From positions 1-64,000 of the forward strand of contig JAFRVY010000014.1 of assembly GCA_017438285.1 (NCBI GenBank): DNA of 64,000 nucleotides, in the 5' to 3' direction. Below are positions 7,678 through 15,819 of the stretch, one piece after another (within the stretch, counting starts at the first letter, position 1; every line of letters starts with the position of its first letter). The notes beneath the pieces are model-generated. The model had not been told where the DNA came from. It saw only the letters and a list, made by a program, of their open reading frames with translations, and did not search any database. This stretch comes from Bacillota bacterium. GTDB taxonomy: Bacteria > Bacillota > Clostridia > Peptostreptococcales > Anaerovoracaceae. Position numbers and translations under genes: made by a program.

Positions 7678-8064
7678 TTATCTTGAAAGTCTCAGGATTT
7701 CACCGTTTTTCCTTATGATCAGTAAACGTTTCACATCTCTCTTCTGTGCAAATCTGAGTTCAAGTTCTAGCATGCATTTTTCTTCGGAGATATTAATTCT
7801 CCTCAAATCAAAGATGATGTTCTCTGCCTGTTCTTTAGCCCTTCTGAAATTGTTCTCTATCGTTCTCTTGCTTTTGCCCTTGGGGCTTTTGATTTCCTAT
7901 GAAACGCCGTCCATAATGATGTCCGGTGTGTGCACGTTCGGGCTGTTTCGCGGGGCAATAAACTCTATATCATATCCCAAACCCGCGAGGTAATCGGCAG
8001 TTTCCAATTCATGCTTTTCCGGCGGTGTTTTCAATTGTGAAATGTCGATTGTGCCCCGTCTCAT
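7678..8064 (-). pseudogene. CdiA C-terminal-type tRNA nuclease domain, interrupted by an amber codon
   Basis: From the ATG at 8064, which overlaps the preceding stop as ATGA, the frame reads MRRGTIDISQLKTPPEKHEL, then ETADYLAGLGYDIEFIAPRN and TPDIIMDGVS, then TAG (7897-7899), then EIKSPKGKSKRTIENNFRRA, KEQAENIIFDLRR and KRLLIIRKNGEILRLSR before TAA. The pattern ETAxYLAxLGYDIE...PD..(I/M)DG..W(E)(I/F)KxPxG..KxTI..(Q/N)FxRAxxQAxN(I/L)I(I/F)DLRR is that of CdiA-CT tRNase domains (Pfam CdiA_C as I remember it). The stop sits where the family has Trp: TGG to TAG is one base. 55 codons precede it and 72 follow. The rest of the frame is intact, so the lesion is recent or suppressed. Confidence 0.72.
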
Positions 8065-8483
8065 TCCTCATTCTTTCTATACCTTTTTCCTTCATCCAGC
8101 ACTCTGTTCATTATGATATAGTCCTGATTTGCGAATTTAACATATTGTGCTGTATTTATATACCACTTTTCGGGATGGAGCCAGTCCTCCTCATCCGGAA
8201 CGTCTGCAACAACATAATCCAGAGTTCCTTCTGCCTTGATGCCAAAAGGTGTAAAGAACCTCGATGCTATATACTCCAACCAAGTCCAATGGTCGCCGCA
8301 CTTGGTCGAGCTGCATACTAACTCGTCATTTTCGTTGATATGCCAAGGACAGCACGTGCCGTACGGCTGCAAAGGATCATTGCAACTTATGTGATTTGCA
8401 TAATAATTAAAAAATTGTTTGAAGTCCGCGTTTACTGGTTCTTCAAATTTAAGACCTCCTCTGAAATGAAACCATACCCCCAT
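8061..8483 (-). CDS. Hypothetical protein coupled to the toxin-like gene
   Basis: 140 residues with an excellent ribosome site (AAGGAGGTAGATAAT before the ATG). No membrane segment or signal peptide. Aromatic-rich, with a central Cys cluster (CNDPLQPYGTCCPWHIN, then CSSTKCGDHWTW) that could bind metal. I do not recognise the family. Its stop overlaps the start of the CdiA-CT-like frame by 4 bp, so the two are translated together. Possible roles are an antitoxin/immunity partner or a co-cargo protein; nothing in the sequence decides between them. It is AT-richer than the chromosome around it and lies in the older of two stacked elements. Confidence 0.7.
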   Translation of the reverse strand: MGVWFHFRGGLKFEEPVNADFKQFFNYYANHISCNDPLQPYGTCCPWHINENDELVCSSTKCGDHWTWLEYIASRFFTPFGIKAEGTLDYVVADVPDEEDWLHPEKWYINTAQYVKFANQDYIIMNRVLDEGKRYRKNEE

Positions 8484-8574
8484 ATTATCTACCTCCTTTT
8501 TACATTAATGGAAATTATATCCATTTTAACTTGTTTTCTTTCTATTGTCAACAAACACTTGTCTCATTGATATA

Positions 8575-8659
8575 ATCGAGAGTAATGTGTGAGTATATAT
8601 TATTTCTAGCATTTTACTGCAAAGAAGAAGCCCGGGATCGCTATGATCTCGGGCCTTCA
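8575..8659. mobile_element. End of an older integrated element (homologous to the right end of the defence island)
   Basis: The stretch from about 8582 to 8635 aligns without gaps to 16412-16465, the island end adjacent to the intact tRNA. Both have GTAATGTG(T/G)GAGTA..., then TTTCT(A/G)GCATTT, then CTGCAAAGAA and a terminator beginning with CCCG. So sequence outside the 8.66 kb repeat is itself an element end of the same family, as expected when two elements enter the same tRNA site one after the other. Confidence 0.6.
8620..8656 (-). terminator. Terminator next to the left tRNA-Arg 3' fragment
   Basis: Minus-strand hairpin GGCCCGAGATC/GATCCCGGGC followed by TTCTTCTTT. Its counterpart at 16452-16483 follows the intact tRNA in the same way. 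Confidence 0.6.
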
Positions 8660-8698
8660 TGGCACCCCTAGCCGGAATCGAACCAGCAACTAATCTTT
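8660..8698 (-). repeat. att-type direct repeat: 3' end of tRNA-Arg(CCT)
   Basis: 39 bp matching 38/39 with 16488-16526 in the same orientation. It contains the 3' half of the anticodon stem, the variable loop, the T arm (GGTTCGATTCC) and the acceptor end with CCA, but no 5' half, so it is not a functional tRNA. This is the duplicated site left by a tyrosine-integrase-type insertion into the tRNA 3' end and marks the left border of the defence island. Confidence 0.85.
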
Positions 8699-8712
8699 TG
8701 CTCCAGAGCAAA

Positions 8713-8745
8713 AGCGGAAACCCTTAGTATTACTGGATTTCCGCT
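8713..8745. terminator. Hairpin terminator inside the left island end
   Basis: AGCGGAAA...TTTCCGCT with a 17-base centre; followed by TTTTG on the minus strand and by GAAAAA on the plus strand. It would close the Gabija transcript at the island border. A second inverted repeat, AACGTTG/CAACGTT (8750-8769), is adjacent. Confidence 0.5.
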
Positions 8746-8822
8746 GAAAAACGTTGAAATTGCAACGTTGTTAGTAAGTTATAAGTCCTGCTGATCTGTG
8801 GTCACTTGAGGCACTCAGTGTC

Positions 8823-8848
8823 AAAAAGTGTGGGAGTAATGTGGGAGT
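8823..8848. repeat. Island-end 26-bp direct repeat, left copy
   Basis: Identical over 26 bp to 16398-16423, same orientation. It holds a tandem TGTGGGAGTAA/TGTGGGAGTTA. A diverged third copy lies at about 8573-8593 in the older element end. Could be integrase or excisionase arm sites, or the 3' tail of a lost integrase gene. Confidence 0.6.
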
Positions 8849-8924
8849 TAGCCCCTTTGCAGCAAGACAAAGTGTTGCACCCTTTAACCTTTGTAAATAG
8901 GTTCAAACAAACGTGTTATAGGCT

Positions 8925-10289
8925 CTATATATTATTGTTATTATACCTTCCGAAATAATTGTCAATAAACGTTCTTGTATATACTTTCTCAACTTCTTTT
9001 GTAATAAGAATTGTCAATTGATCCAGCGACCTAGTCAAAGCTACATATAAAAGATGCCTTGTCTTATTATCTTCAGTTCTTTCTCGGAATAAATATGGCG
9101 CTAAATCTGTAGTCAGTATGAAGAGGCATCGCTCTGCTTCCAACCCTTTGACGCTTTCGATAGACTGAACAACTGGAACGCCTCCCTTTTCTCGATCTTT
9201 GGTTTGGAAACATGATGCCATCTGTGCAAACTTTTTATTTGTCAGTCTATCAAATGCATGTCCATTAACCCACCCTGAAATTATATCAGAAACATCTCTT
9301 CCGGAATCAAATGCCTCTAACATCTGTTCTGTGATGTGGAATGCCGCACGATTGATTTCTATATCGCTTTCCTGCCCACTCCACTTATCAGCAACCGCCT
9401 TTTGAACCTCGTGTCTAAGTGTCTCGAATCGTCCCTCAATTACTTTTGCTTCGTGGGTTGCGAAGCGATCTCTTTTCATACTGATGTATTTCAATCCAAA
9501 GTCTCCGTTATCGATAAATCTTTGAAGATTCCCAATATCCGATTCATAGACTATTTTGATGCTACCCTCTGCATTTTTTTCATCTGCAATTTGCTGTTCT
9601 TCCGCTGATGCAAGACTGTTTGATAACTCCAAATGGCTCTGCGGGCAACGATGACACTCTGATATGTAATTCACTTCTGTTGTGCCGTCTATTATCTTTC
9701 TAAATTGACCTAATCCCTTTACATCTTGCTTGGGATCACCATAGAGAATAATATCGACTCCGGATTTATCTAATGCTTCAAGTATTAGTCTTACATCCTC
9801 ACTAATATCTTGAGCTTCATCAACAAAGATTACGGCGCAATAGCCAGCGAAATGACTTATCAGCTTCTGCCGTATATTCCTTTGAGCTTTTGTATCACTA
9901 CTTTTCTGATAAGCAATCCATTTCGCTTTCTCGGGTATTTTTGTTTGGTGAAGTATATCGTTCTTTTCTAGTTCGGATAATTTGGAACGTTTGTAGCCAT
10001 CATCTTTCGGGAGGTTGATGATAGATATTTTATCAAAATGTTGCCCGTAAATGCGATAATAGTATGGTTGGATCAGTTCTTGATTTAGGAATGTGTGGAT
10101 CGTACTTATTTTAATGTTTTCTGGTATCTGCTCAAACTCTCTTTCCACTTTCTTTGCGATATTGTTTGCGGCAGCATTAGTAAAAGCTATACAGAAAACA
10201 ATTTTACCCTCCGGGATTTTGAGTCCAGTTATAAGTTCAGACATCATTGTGGTTTTTCCTGCACCAGCGCCTGCTACATTAACTTTCAT
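8925..10289 (-). CDS. gajB: Gabija helicase GajB (UvrD/Rep-like)
   Basis: Superfamily 1 helicase-like ATPase, 454 residues from the ATG at 10289 (preceded by AAGGGTG; a GTG three codons upstream is an alternative). Motif I is GAGAGKTT at residues 7-14, motif II VDEAQD around 170, a helicase IV-VI region ends ESVKGLEAERCLFIL and LLYVALTRSLDQLTILI near the C-terminus. It overlaps the OLD-nuclease gene by 11 bp, the gene pair that defines Gabija. In studied Gabija systems GajA cuts phage DNA and GajB joins it in a large complex, consuming nucleotides. About 40 residues shorter than the Bacillus cereus protein as I recall it. Confidence 0.88.
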   Translation of the reverse strand: MKVNVAGAGAGKTTMMSELITGLKIPEGKIVFCIAFTNAAANNIAKKVEREFEQIPENIKISTIHTFLNQELIQPYYYRIYGQHFDKISIINLPKDDGYKRSKLSELEKNDILHQTKIPEKAKWIAYQKSSDTKAQRNIRQKLISHFAGYCAVIFVDEAQDISEDVRLILEALDKSGVDIILYGDPKQDVKGLGQFRKIIDGTTEVNYISECHRCPQSHLELSNSLASAEEQQIADEKNAEGSIKIVYESDIGNLQRFIDNGDFGLKYISMKRDRFATHEAKVIEGRFETLRHEVQKAVADKWSGQESDIEINRAAFHITEQMLEAFDSGRDVSDIISGWVNGHAFDRLTNKKFAQMASCFQTKDREKGGVPVVQSIESVKGLEAERCLFILTTDLAPYLFRERTEDNKTRHLLYVALTRSLDQLTILITKEVEKVYTRTFIDNYFGRYNNNNI

Positions 10290-12021
10290 TTGGGGCACCC
10301 TTCATGTTGTCTATGATCTCCTGAATATGCGTAGGCAAGGAAAACCCTTTTAGTTCCCCATTTAAGAGATCCTGGCAAATCCTTAGCATTACTGTTGACT
10401 TCTTGTTTTCTTTTCTCCAGTCTTCTTGAAGTTCCTCTATAGTCATATCCTTCCAACCAAAGATATCGCCATATTTCGTTCTCAGCAAATCATAATTTAC
10501 ATTTACCAAATCTGTTTCAAGCGTATATCCCTTTGTCGTCCTAATAATCACCTGGTCATTCTGCTTCTTCTCATGTTCTCTCTGTGCCTTAGGCTGGTCA
10601 TCAAAATCTCTAACGATTCCAAGCTTATTGCCAGATTCTTTATTCACCTTCTTCCATATGTCGATAATTTTTGTGAACCCTTTATGAAAAGAAAACACTT
10701 TAATATCATTCAATTCCGAACGCGTTTGAAGATATGACCTTATCAAGAGTTCTTCAGTAATACCCTCAACGAGAATTACCTTCCTTGAATATAGCACTTT
10801 GAAAATATCTGTGTTTGGATTGTTTGTAAGATAATCACGTTCTTTTTCTGTAAGTTCATTATCAAGGCTGTATGCTTCACCATTATGCATTACAATTACC
10901 TTGTCCAATCCCATTTTGTTAACAAGTTCAACGTTATGCGTCGCATATACAATCTGCGTAAATGTATTCTTTCGACTAAAGATGTGAAAAAAACTGGCCA
11001 TCAATAGCACATTGCTTATACAGAGATGGGCTTCTGGTTCTTCAACAGTCAGCAGTCTATAGCTGATGTCGCGCTGCTTGTTTATATATGAATTTAGCAT
11101 CACAGTCATTAGAACCAAATTTCTATGCCCCAGTCCTTGAGCAAACATATAATCATTTTCATATCCTAAGCGAATACTCCCAAGAATACTGCCCATCGGT
11201 GGCATATTGGGAAGAACGCTAATCTGATCGAAAAATTCTTTTGCATTTTCAATATCGCTGTATTGCTGCCAATTAAGGACTTTATCAAGATTTCCTTCTC
11301 TCTTCACGGTTTCAAAGAATTCGTAATACTTCTTTTCAATTTCAGCCTGCGCCCCAGGCTTTAATTCATTCTGAAGAATATCGGTTAACGCTTTTGACCC
11401 CAGTTTGTCAGCATTTGATGCAAAGTGATCACGTTCAGCAGGCAGATCTACTGAACGAAAATATCGCAACGTGTCATAAGGAACTTTGCTCCCTTTGTCC
11501 GGAACAGTAATGGAATAATCGAAAAGTTCTATTGGCAAAAGACTCATTTGAACATTATCATCTTTAGCCTCAGTAGTCAGAATGCTCCTCACTCTATCAA
11601 ATAATTCTTTTGGTTTCTTAATGAAAAACTGATAACGGATACCACCAATCCAGTGTTCTTCATCCACAAGAATATCTTTAACATTATAATGCTCTTTTTC
11701 ATCCGGTTGGAAAAACAACTGAATTGTCACGCGTGGGATTTGCATTATGAACTCATCAAGAGAGATTTCGCCATCAATAAGCCTTTGGCGATTGGTTTCC
11801 AGAAATTCATAATACTCTTCTTTAGCTATCTTGTTAATGTCGTACCAGGACAGCCGTTTTCCGGCACCACTATCATCAGAAGAAAGCGGAAGCGAAATAG
11901 CCCTCAAGAGGTTAGATTTACCGCTGTTGTTCTCTCCAATGAGAGCAACTATATTTTTTAACTCAACATCCACATGTTTGAGATTCCTGTAGTTGTCTAT
12001 TTGGATTCTACTAATTCTCAT
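10279..12021 (-). CDS. gajA: Gabija nuclease GajA (OLD family ATPase-TOPRIM)
   Basis: 580 residues, the usual GajA length. The N-terminal ABC-type ATPase has Walker A GENNSGKSN at residues 29-37, a signature/Walker B region VEEPEAHLCISNVLLMASFF around 340, and the ATH of the H-loop (VYATHNVELVNKMG). The C-terminal TOPRIM nuclease starts at KVILVEGITEELLIRSYL near residue 415 (catalytic Glu) and continues with GIVRDFDDQP (DxD) near 475. It belongs to the OLD class that is paired with a UvrD-type helicase, as here. A weak GAGGG precedes the ATG. The gene follows RloB by 75 bp on the same strand. Confidence 0.9.
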   Translation of the reverse strand: MRISRIQIDNYRNLKHVDVELKNIVALIGENNSGKSNLLRAISLPLSSDDSGAGKRLSWYDINKIAKEEYYEFLETNRQRLIDGEISLDEFIMQIPRVTIQLFFQPDEKEHYNVKDILVDEEHWIGGIRYQFFIKKPKELFDRVRSILTTEAKDDNVQMSLLPIELFDYSITVPDKGSKVPYDTLRYFRSVDLPAERDHFASNADKLGSKALTDILQNELKPGAQAEIEKKYYEFFETVKREGNLDKVLNWQQYSDIENAKEFFDQISVLPNMPPMGSILGSIRLGYENDYMFAQGLGHRNLVLMTVMLNSYINKQRDISYRLLTVEEPEAHLCISNVLLMASFFHIFSRKNTFTQIVYATHNVELVNKMGLDKVIVMHNGEAYSLDNELTEKERDYLTNNPNTDIFKVLYSRKVILVEGITEELLIRSYLQTRSELNDIKVFSFHKGFTKIIDIWKKVNKESGNKLGIVRDFDDQPKAQREHEKKQNDQVIIRTTKGYTLETDLVNVNYDLLRTKYGDIFGWKDMTIEELQEDWRKENKKSTVMLRICQDLLNGELKGFSLPTHIQEIIDNMKGAPNES

Positions 12022-12096
12022 TTGTAAAAGCCCTCTTTCTTCTCCGTATTACTATAAGAAGTGGTTTCAAACGTGATCGTTGTTTGGTTTGGACTG

Positions 12097-12726
12097 TCAT
12101 ATTTTCTCCTTTACACTACTCATTGTTTTGATGATTTTATAAATCTCGGTGCTTGGTTGATAATCGTAATGATGTAGTTTACGACCCACCGTCTCGTTCA
12201 TCTGATCCAACGCTTTAGCATTTTTAATAGCATTTTTCTGTTTTTCTTCAAGCAACTCGTATATTCCATCCATGTTCTTCTCGTATCCCGGAATACACTC
12301 TTTCAGTCGATTTACAGCTTCTTTACTGGATTGAAACTGCTTGGAAGACGATGTGAAGTGACATAAAAACCATACTTCAATGCACGGATTTGACACAATC
12401 ACACTGCCTATCTTTTTAACTATTCGATCTGCCTCCAAAACTTGTTTCTCGCGTGTTTTGGATACATCACCATCAACAACACAGAAGGCTGCATCACCCA
12501 GTTCGCTGTCTAAATCGTTAAACTTGTAGTCCTCAACCAAGCTTCTGGCCATATTGATTGGATCCGTATCATTACCACTTGCAAAAATGATTTTAGTGTC
12601 TTTGCTATCGAAGCCCCTGAAATAGTTCTTCTCTGTCTTATTGTTTCCTTCTACAGCGAGCAGCACTATGCGTCGACGTTTTCTGTTCCCAGTATTTCTT
12701 TTCTTTGCAACATACCCCTGTCTCAT
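12097..12726 (-). CDS. rloB: RloB-family protein (AbiLii-like)
   Basis: 209 residues. Basic N-terminus (KKRNTGNRKRRR), then a TOPRIM-like core with Glu in LLAVEGNNKTEKNYFRGF near residue 27 and an acidic VVDGDVS near residue 83, followed by the conserved NPCIEVWFLCHF. This is the RloB family, first named as genes linked to restriction loci and homologous to the second subunit of the lactococcal abortive-infection system AbiL. It starts 3 bp after the ATPase stop without its own ribosome site, implying translational coupling. Probably the effector nuclease of the pair; that is inferred from the fold. Confidence 0.85.
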   Translation of the reverse strand: MRQGYVAKKRNTGNRKRRRIVLLAVEGNNKTEKNYFRGFDSKDTKIIFASGNDTDPINMARSLVEDYKFNDLDSELGDAAFCVVDGDVSKTREKQVLEADRIVKKIGSVIVSNPCIEVWFLCHFTSSSKQFQSSKEAVNRLKECIPGYEKNMDGIYELLEEKQKNAIKNAKALDQMNETVGRKLHHYDYQPSTEIYKIIKTMSSVKEKI

Positions 12727-12729
12727 AGT

Positions 12730-14004
12730 TTACAATACAACCCCCTCTTTGATATTAGGAACAGCGCCATACCTTCCAAGCAAGTATGCTTTTCTGATAT
12801 CCTCTCGCTTCCTTGGTGAGAATTCATCTAACGAATAGAGTTCTGATTCTCCTGTTTCCTGCTGTTTATCAACAAAGTAGAACTGATCACGCCTTAAGTA
12901 CTTCTGTGACAGAAGAGATGTTGTATGCGTAGAAATAATCAGCTGTGCGTTGCACTTGTTAACAGATTCATCGTTAAAAAGATTAATTAAATACTGTACA
13001 AGTGATGGGTGCAAGCTTTTGTCAAATTCATCAATGCATATTACCTCTCCAGTCTTTTCAAAAGCTCTCTTGAAGAGCGGTGAAATCCCAAAGATGTTCC
13101 GGGTTCCTTCTGACTCTTCAGCTATATTCATCAAGTATAATTCTCCATCTACTTGGTGAACTGTATTAACTGTATATGCAATATTCTTTTCACCCGGATT
13201 TACTCCAGCAAGAACAAGTCCTCTTAATTGTGGTGGTACGGCAGCTATCATATCGTCTAAGGACTGTTCTCTTGCTTCAAACTGATAATCTTTGATATTA
13301 ATATCTGCTGCCTTCAATATGTCTTTGATGAATGTGCGGATAGAATTATCGTTGTCATTATCAAGCATTGGGCCAATCTGCGGAATCAGCACCTCGAAAT
13401 TCGGATCATATGTGTTGATTCTTGATGAAAAGAATTCAAAAGCCTCTTTGGTTTCTTTACTATTCCACTCCGTTGCAGTTGCTAAAAACAGTTTGTTTTT
13501 AGTATTTTTTGCAACAAGTGGTTCCAGTTCCTTCTTTATGGCCGGCATTGTAAAGCGATAAACAGGTTTGTTGTTTTCATTTCTTTCGAAGATCGTTGTC
13601 GGTCGTGCTGTCTTATATGCATACAGGTATTCCTCAACCACTTCCATTCTTGTAGCTGAAAACCCATATACGTACTTGATTCCATTCTGTATGAATACAA
13701 ACTCAAACTTTGAAGGTTTATCGTGCATTTCTTTATCAAACATGAATGGTACTAAGTTGAACAACGGTTGCCCAACTTGAATCTGATGAGAGAACCTTAT
13801 CGTCATTATCGCAGCGGTTAGGGCTAAAAAAAGATTTGATTTTCCAGAAGCATTTGCACCAAAAACAGTAGCCACCTTTAATGTCCTGTTCCTTCCATCA
13901 TCAACTACATTGCTGGACAGTTCTTTATCTGAAGAAGCCTCCATCGACAAAACTGCTCTATCTTTATACGATCTGAAATTTTCAACACTGAATTGTAATA
14001 ACAT
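12730..14004 (-). CDS. rloA: RloA-type AAA15 ATPase (AbiLi-like)
   Basis: 424 residues, an SMC/OLD-like ATPase lacking a nuclease domain. Starts MLLQFSVENFRSYKDRAVLS; Walker A GANASGKSN at residues 49-57; Walker B region VICIDEFDKSLHPSLVQYLI near 325; H-loop LIISTHTTSLLSQKYL. Ends with the conserved REDIRKAYLLGRYGAVPNI. This ATPase plus RloB is the arrangement of RloAB/AbiL and resembles PARIS (AAA15 ATPase plus a TOPRIM partner). A consensus-like promoter lies 50 bp upstream and probably drives all four defence genes. Presumed role: ATP-dependent sensing of phage infection. Confidence 0.86.
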   Translation of the reverse strand: MLLQFSVENFRSYKDRAVLSMEASSDKELSSNVVDDGRNRTLKVATVFGANASGKSNLFLALTAAIMTIRFSHQIQVGQPLFNLVPFMFDKEMHDKPSKFEFVFIQNGIKYVYGFSATRMEVVEEYLYAYKTARPTTIFERNENNKPVYRFTMPAIKKELEPLVAKNTKNKLFLATATEWNSKETKEAFEFFSSRINTYDPNFEVLIPQIGPMLDNDNDNSIRTFIKDILKAADINIKDYQFEAREQSLDDMIAAVPPQLRGLVLAGVNPGEKNIAYTVNTVHQVDGELYLMNIAEESEGTRNIFGISPLFKRAFEKTGEVICIDEFDKSLHPSLVQYLINLFNDESVNKCNAQLIISTHTTSLLSQKYLRRDQFYFVDKQQETGESELYSLDEFSPRKREDIRKAYLLGRYGAVPNIKEGVVL

Positions 14005-14036
14005 AACTTGCTCCTTTTCTTCACTTCTCCCATCTC

Positions 14037-14064
14037 ATAATACCACATATAATTACAGTGTCAA
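14037..14064 (-). promoter_or_regulatory. Promoter of the RloAB-Gabija operon
   Basis: Minus strand TTGACA, 16-bp spacer, TATTAT, with AAAAGGAG before the RloA start. No other convincing promoter separates the four genes. The rest of the 14005-14347 intergenic stretch, apart from the facing promoter at 14268, holds nothing I recognise. Confidence 0.7.
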
Positions 14065-14267
14065 CATTATAGATGAGTTTTTAGACAAGATTGGTCAAAA
14101 AACGCATTTATAATTCTTGTATTCTGTATTTCGGATAGCGAAGTTATCACCTTTGCCGCAAATAATCAACTACATCCCTGCCGCAAGTTTTAAGAATGCA
14201 CCATCATTCGTCTAGATATACTCCAGTTCATTATTGTATGTGGCTTTTATCATTTGATATATGTGTA

Positions 14268-14296
14268 TTGTTGTATGATTTTATCTTTGCTATACT
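14268..14296 (+). promoter_or_regulatory. Promoter of the lipoprotein/SHOCT pair
   Basis: TTGTTG, 17-bp spacer, TATACT, about 50 bp before the lipoprotein ATG, which has AGGAG (14333) upstream. Divergent from the defence operon promoter. Confidence 0.6.
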
Positions 14297-14347
14297 AAAA
14301 TTAATAAATCATTTCCTTATAACAATTAATTCAGGAGACATTAACAA

Positions 14348-14899
14348 ATGAAAAAAAATAGTATTTATCTTTGTGTAATATTAACTACCATGCTGTCATT
14401 CTTTTTGGTAGCATGTGGCGATACCGATGAAACATCTGACGATACGACTAAAGCTGCTCCAGAAAAGATTTATTATTCTGACGATGATACAATAAATGAA
14501 TTCATTGTAAATTACAATAATGCAAACCCTGATGATGCCATCTCCGAGGACATGATCGAAAAAGACGAACACCATGGAACGGTACATGATGATCAAGTAA
14601 ATATAATTAAATATGAGGATTTTGAAGTAAACATATCAGGTGGTTATACACCTGCCAAAGTGTTCTTAGATGGGGAGACCGTTTCTCCTGATGATTACAA
14701 AGATATGTTCATTAAATATGCAAAGGGTCTTGCTCCAAAGTTATCAAGCGAGAAACTTGAAAACTACTGGGATCAAATTCTCAATGAACAATCCGAATAC
14801 GGCGGAAACGTCACAATGGATTTTGACGAGTTTGAGTGTATGATATATGCAAACGATGATCATTTTCAATATATGACAATAGAGGGTGTTTTTCAGTAA
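14348..14899 (+). CDS. Island-borne lipoprotein, unknown
   Basis: 183 residues with a type II signal peptide: MKKNSIYLCVILTTMLSFFL followed by the lipobox VAC, lipidated Cys near residue 23. A short T/D/E-rich linker leads into a small acidic domain (about residues 40-183, ending YMTIEGVFQ). It therefore sits on the outer face of the cell membrane. I do not recognise the family. It shares a transcript with the SHOCT protein 20 bp downstream and is transcribed away from the defence genes. Confidence 0.85.
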   Translation: MKKNSIYLCVILTTMLSFFLVACGDTDETSDDTTKAAPEKIYYSDDDTINEFIVNYNNANPDDAISEDMIEKDEHHGTVHDDQVNIIKYEDFEVNISGGYTPAKVFLDGETVSPDDYKDMFIKYAKGLAPKLSSEKLENYWDQILNEQSEYGGNVTMDFDEFECMIYANDDHFQYMTIEGVFQ

Positions 14900-14919
14900 C
14901 AAAGAGAGGGGATCTACCA

Positions 14920-15774
14920 ATGGCTTATTGCATACGTTGTGGACAAAAGTGTTCTTTTTTGAAGTCCTGGACTTTTCCTGATGGCACGCTTTGTAATGAC
15001 TGCTTAAAAGAATTGGATGTTTCAACTTCACAAAGAGACAAATACATGTCCATGTCCGGCACCTATGAAATGTTATTAGCGGAACAAAAGCTAAGCAATC
15101 CCGAAGTTGAAAGCATTGAAATAGGCCCTCGCTCAGGGGATGACTATCAAACCCCGGAAAGAATGCAAGTCCGATCATTACAAGAAATATTAGAAGACTT
15201 CCGTATTAATGATGTTGATGTTAATCTTTCTCCCAATGAGATTTGTTACTTAAAAGGGAAGCCTACCTTAAGTTTTGAACAAACTGTACGAGTCACAAAA
15301 GGCGGGAACTCCTATTCAGGTATAAGCTTTGGCTTAGGACATGGGGTGCGTGTAGGTTTTGGCGGGCGTTCATCAGCAAAAACAAAGACGAAAAACAAAA
15401 TAACCTCTATTCCAGTTGATTTTTATCTTACTTCAAAACGTATATTGTTTCGGGCTAAAGAAGAGTTCTATTCCATTTTCTTCAGTGATATTAAAAGCAT
15501 CAAATGGCATTTGTTTAGTTTCGAAGTTATCACAGATGATGATGAACTAACCTTTACTAAAGAAAAGAATATTGAAAAACTGTACTACCTCATACAATTA
15601 GTACATCCACTGTTGGAATCATCCCCTGCAAAGGAACCTTCTGCTCCTTCCAATGCAGGAAGCAACACCGATGATCCTATATTTCTATTGCGAGAATACA
15701 AGAAGCTTCTAGATGAAGGCATCATCAACCAAGAAGAGTTTGAAGCTAAGAAAACCGAGCTATTGAAACTATAA
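14920..15774 (+). CDS. Zinc-ribbon and SHOCT-domain protein
   Basis: 284 residues. The N-terminus holds a treble-clef-like zinc site, CIRCGQKC at residues 4-11 and CNDCLKEL near 26. The central part (about 90-225) looks like a PH-like fold of the bPH/GRAM kind (VDFYLTSKRILFRAKEEFYSI, then IKSIKW). The end is a SHOCT motif, LLREYKKLLDEGIINQEEFE, near residue 257. SHOCT helices usually mediate assembly. GAGAGGGG precedes the ATG. Function unknown; such proteins are common cargo of mobile elements. Confidence 0.85.
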   Translation: MAYCIRCGQKCSFLKSWTFPDGTLCNDCLKELDVSTSQRDKYMSMSGTYEMLLAEQKLSNPEVESIEIGPRSGDDYQTPERMQVRSLQEILEDFRINDVDVNLSPNEICYLKGKPTLSFEQTVRVTKGGNSYSGISFGLGHGVRVGFGGRSSAKTKTKNKITSIPVDFYLTSKRILFRAKEEFYSIFFSDIKSIKWHLFSFEVITDDDELTFTKEKNIEKLYYLIQLVHPLLESSPAKEPSAPSNAGSNTDDPIFLLREYKKLLDEGIINQEEFEAKKTELLKL

Positions 15775-15819
15775 CGCCACACATAAAACCATCCACGCCC
15801 AAACCCGCGAGGTGGCTTT

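Noticed and set aside
7541..7993. 150-codon plus-strand ORF
   Set aside because: Antisense to the CdiA-CT-like frame, whose conserved pattern is on the minus strand.
8526..8711. 61-codon ORF over the left att repeat
   Set aside because: It is a translation of the tRNA fragment and terminator.
8925..12021. Interpreting the OLD ATPase and UvrD helicase as unrelated repair genes
   Set aside because: Their overlap, lengths, order and TOPRIM/Walker motifs match Gabija, and they lie in a tRNA-borne island next to RloAB.
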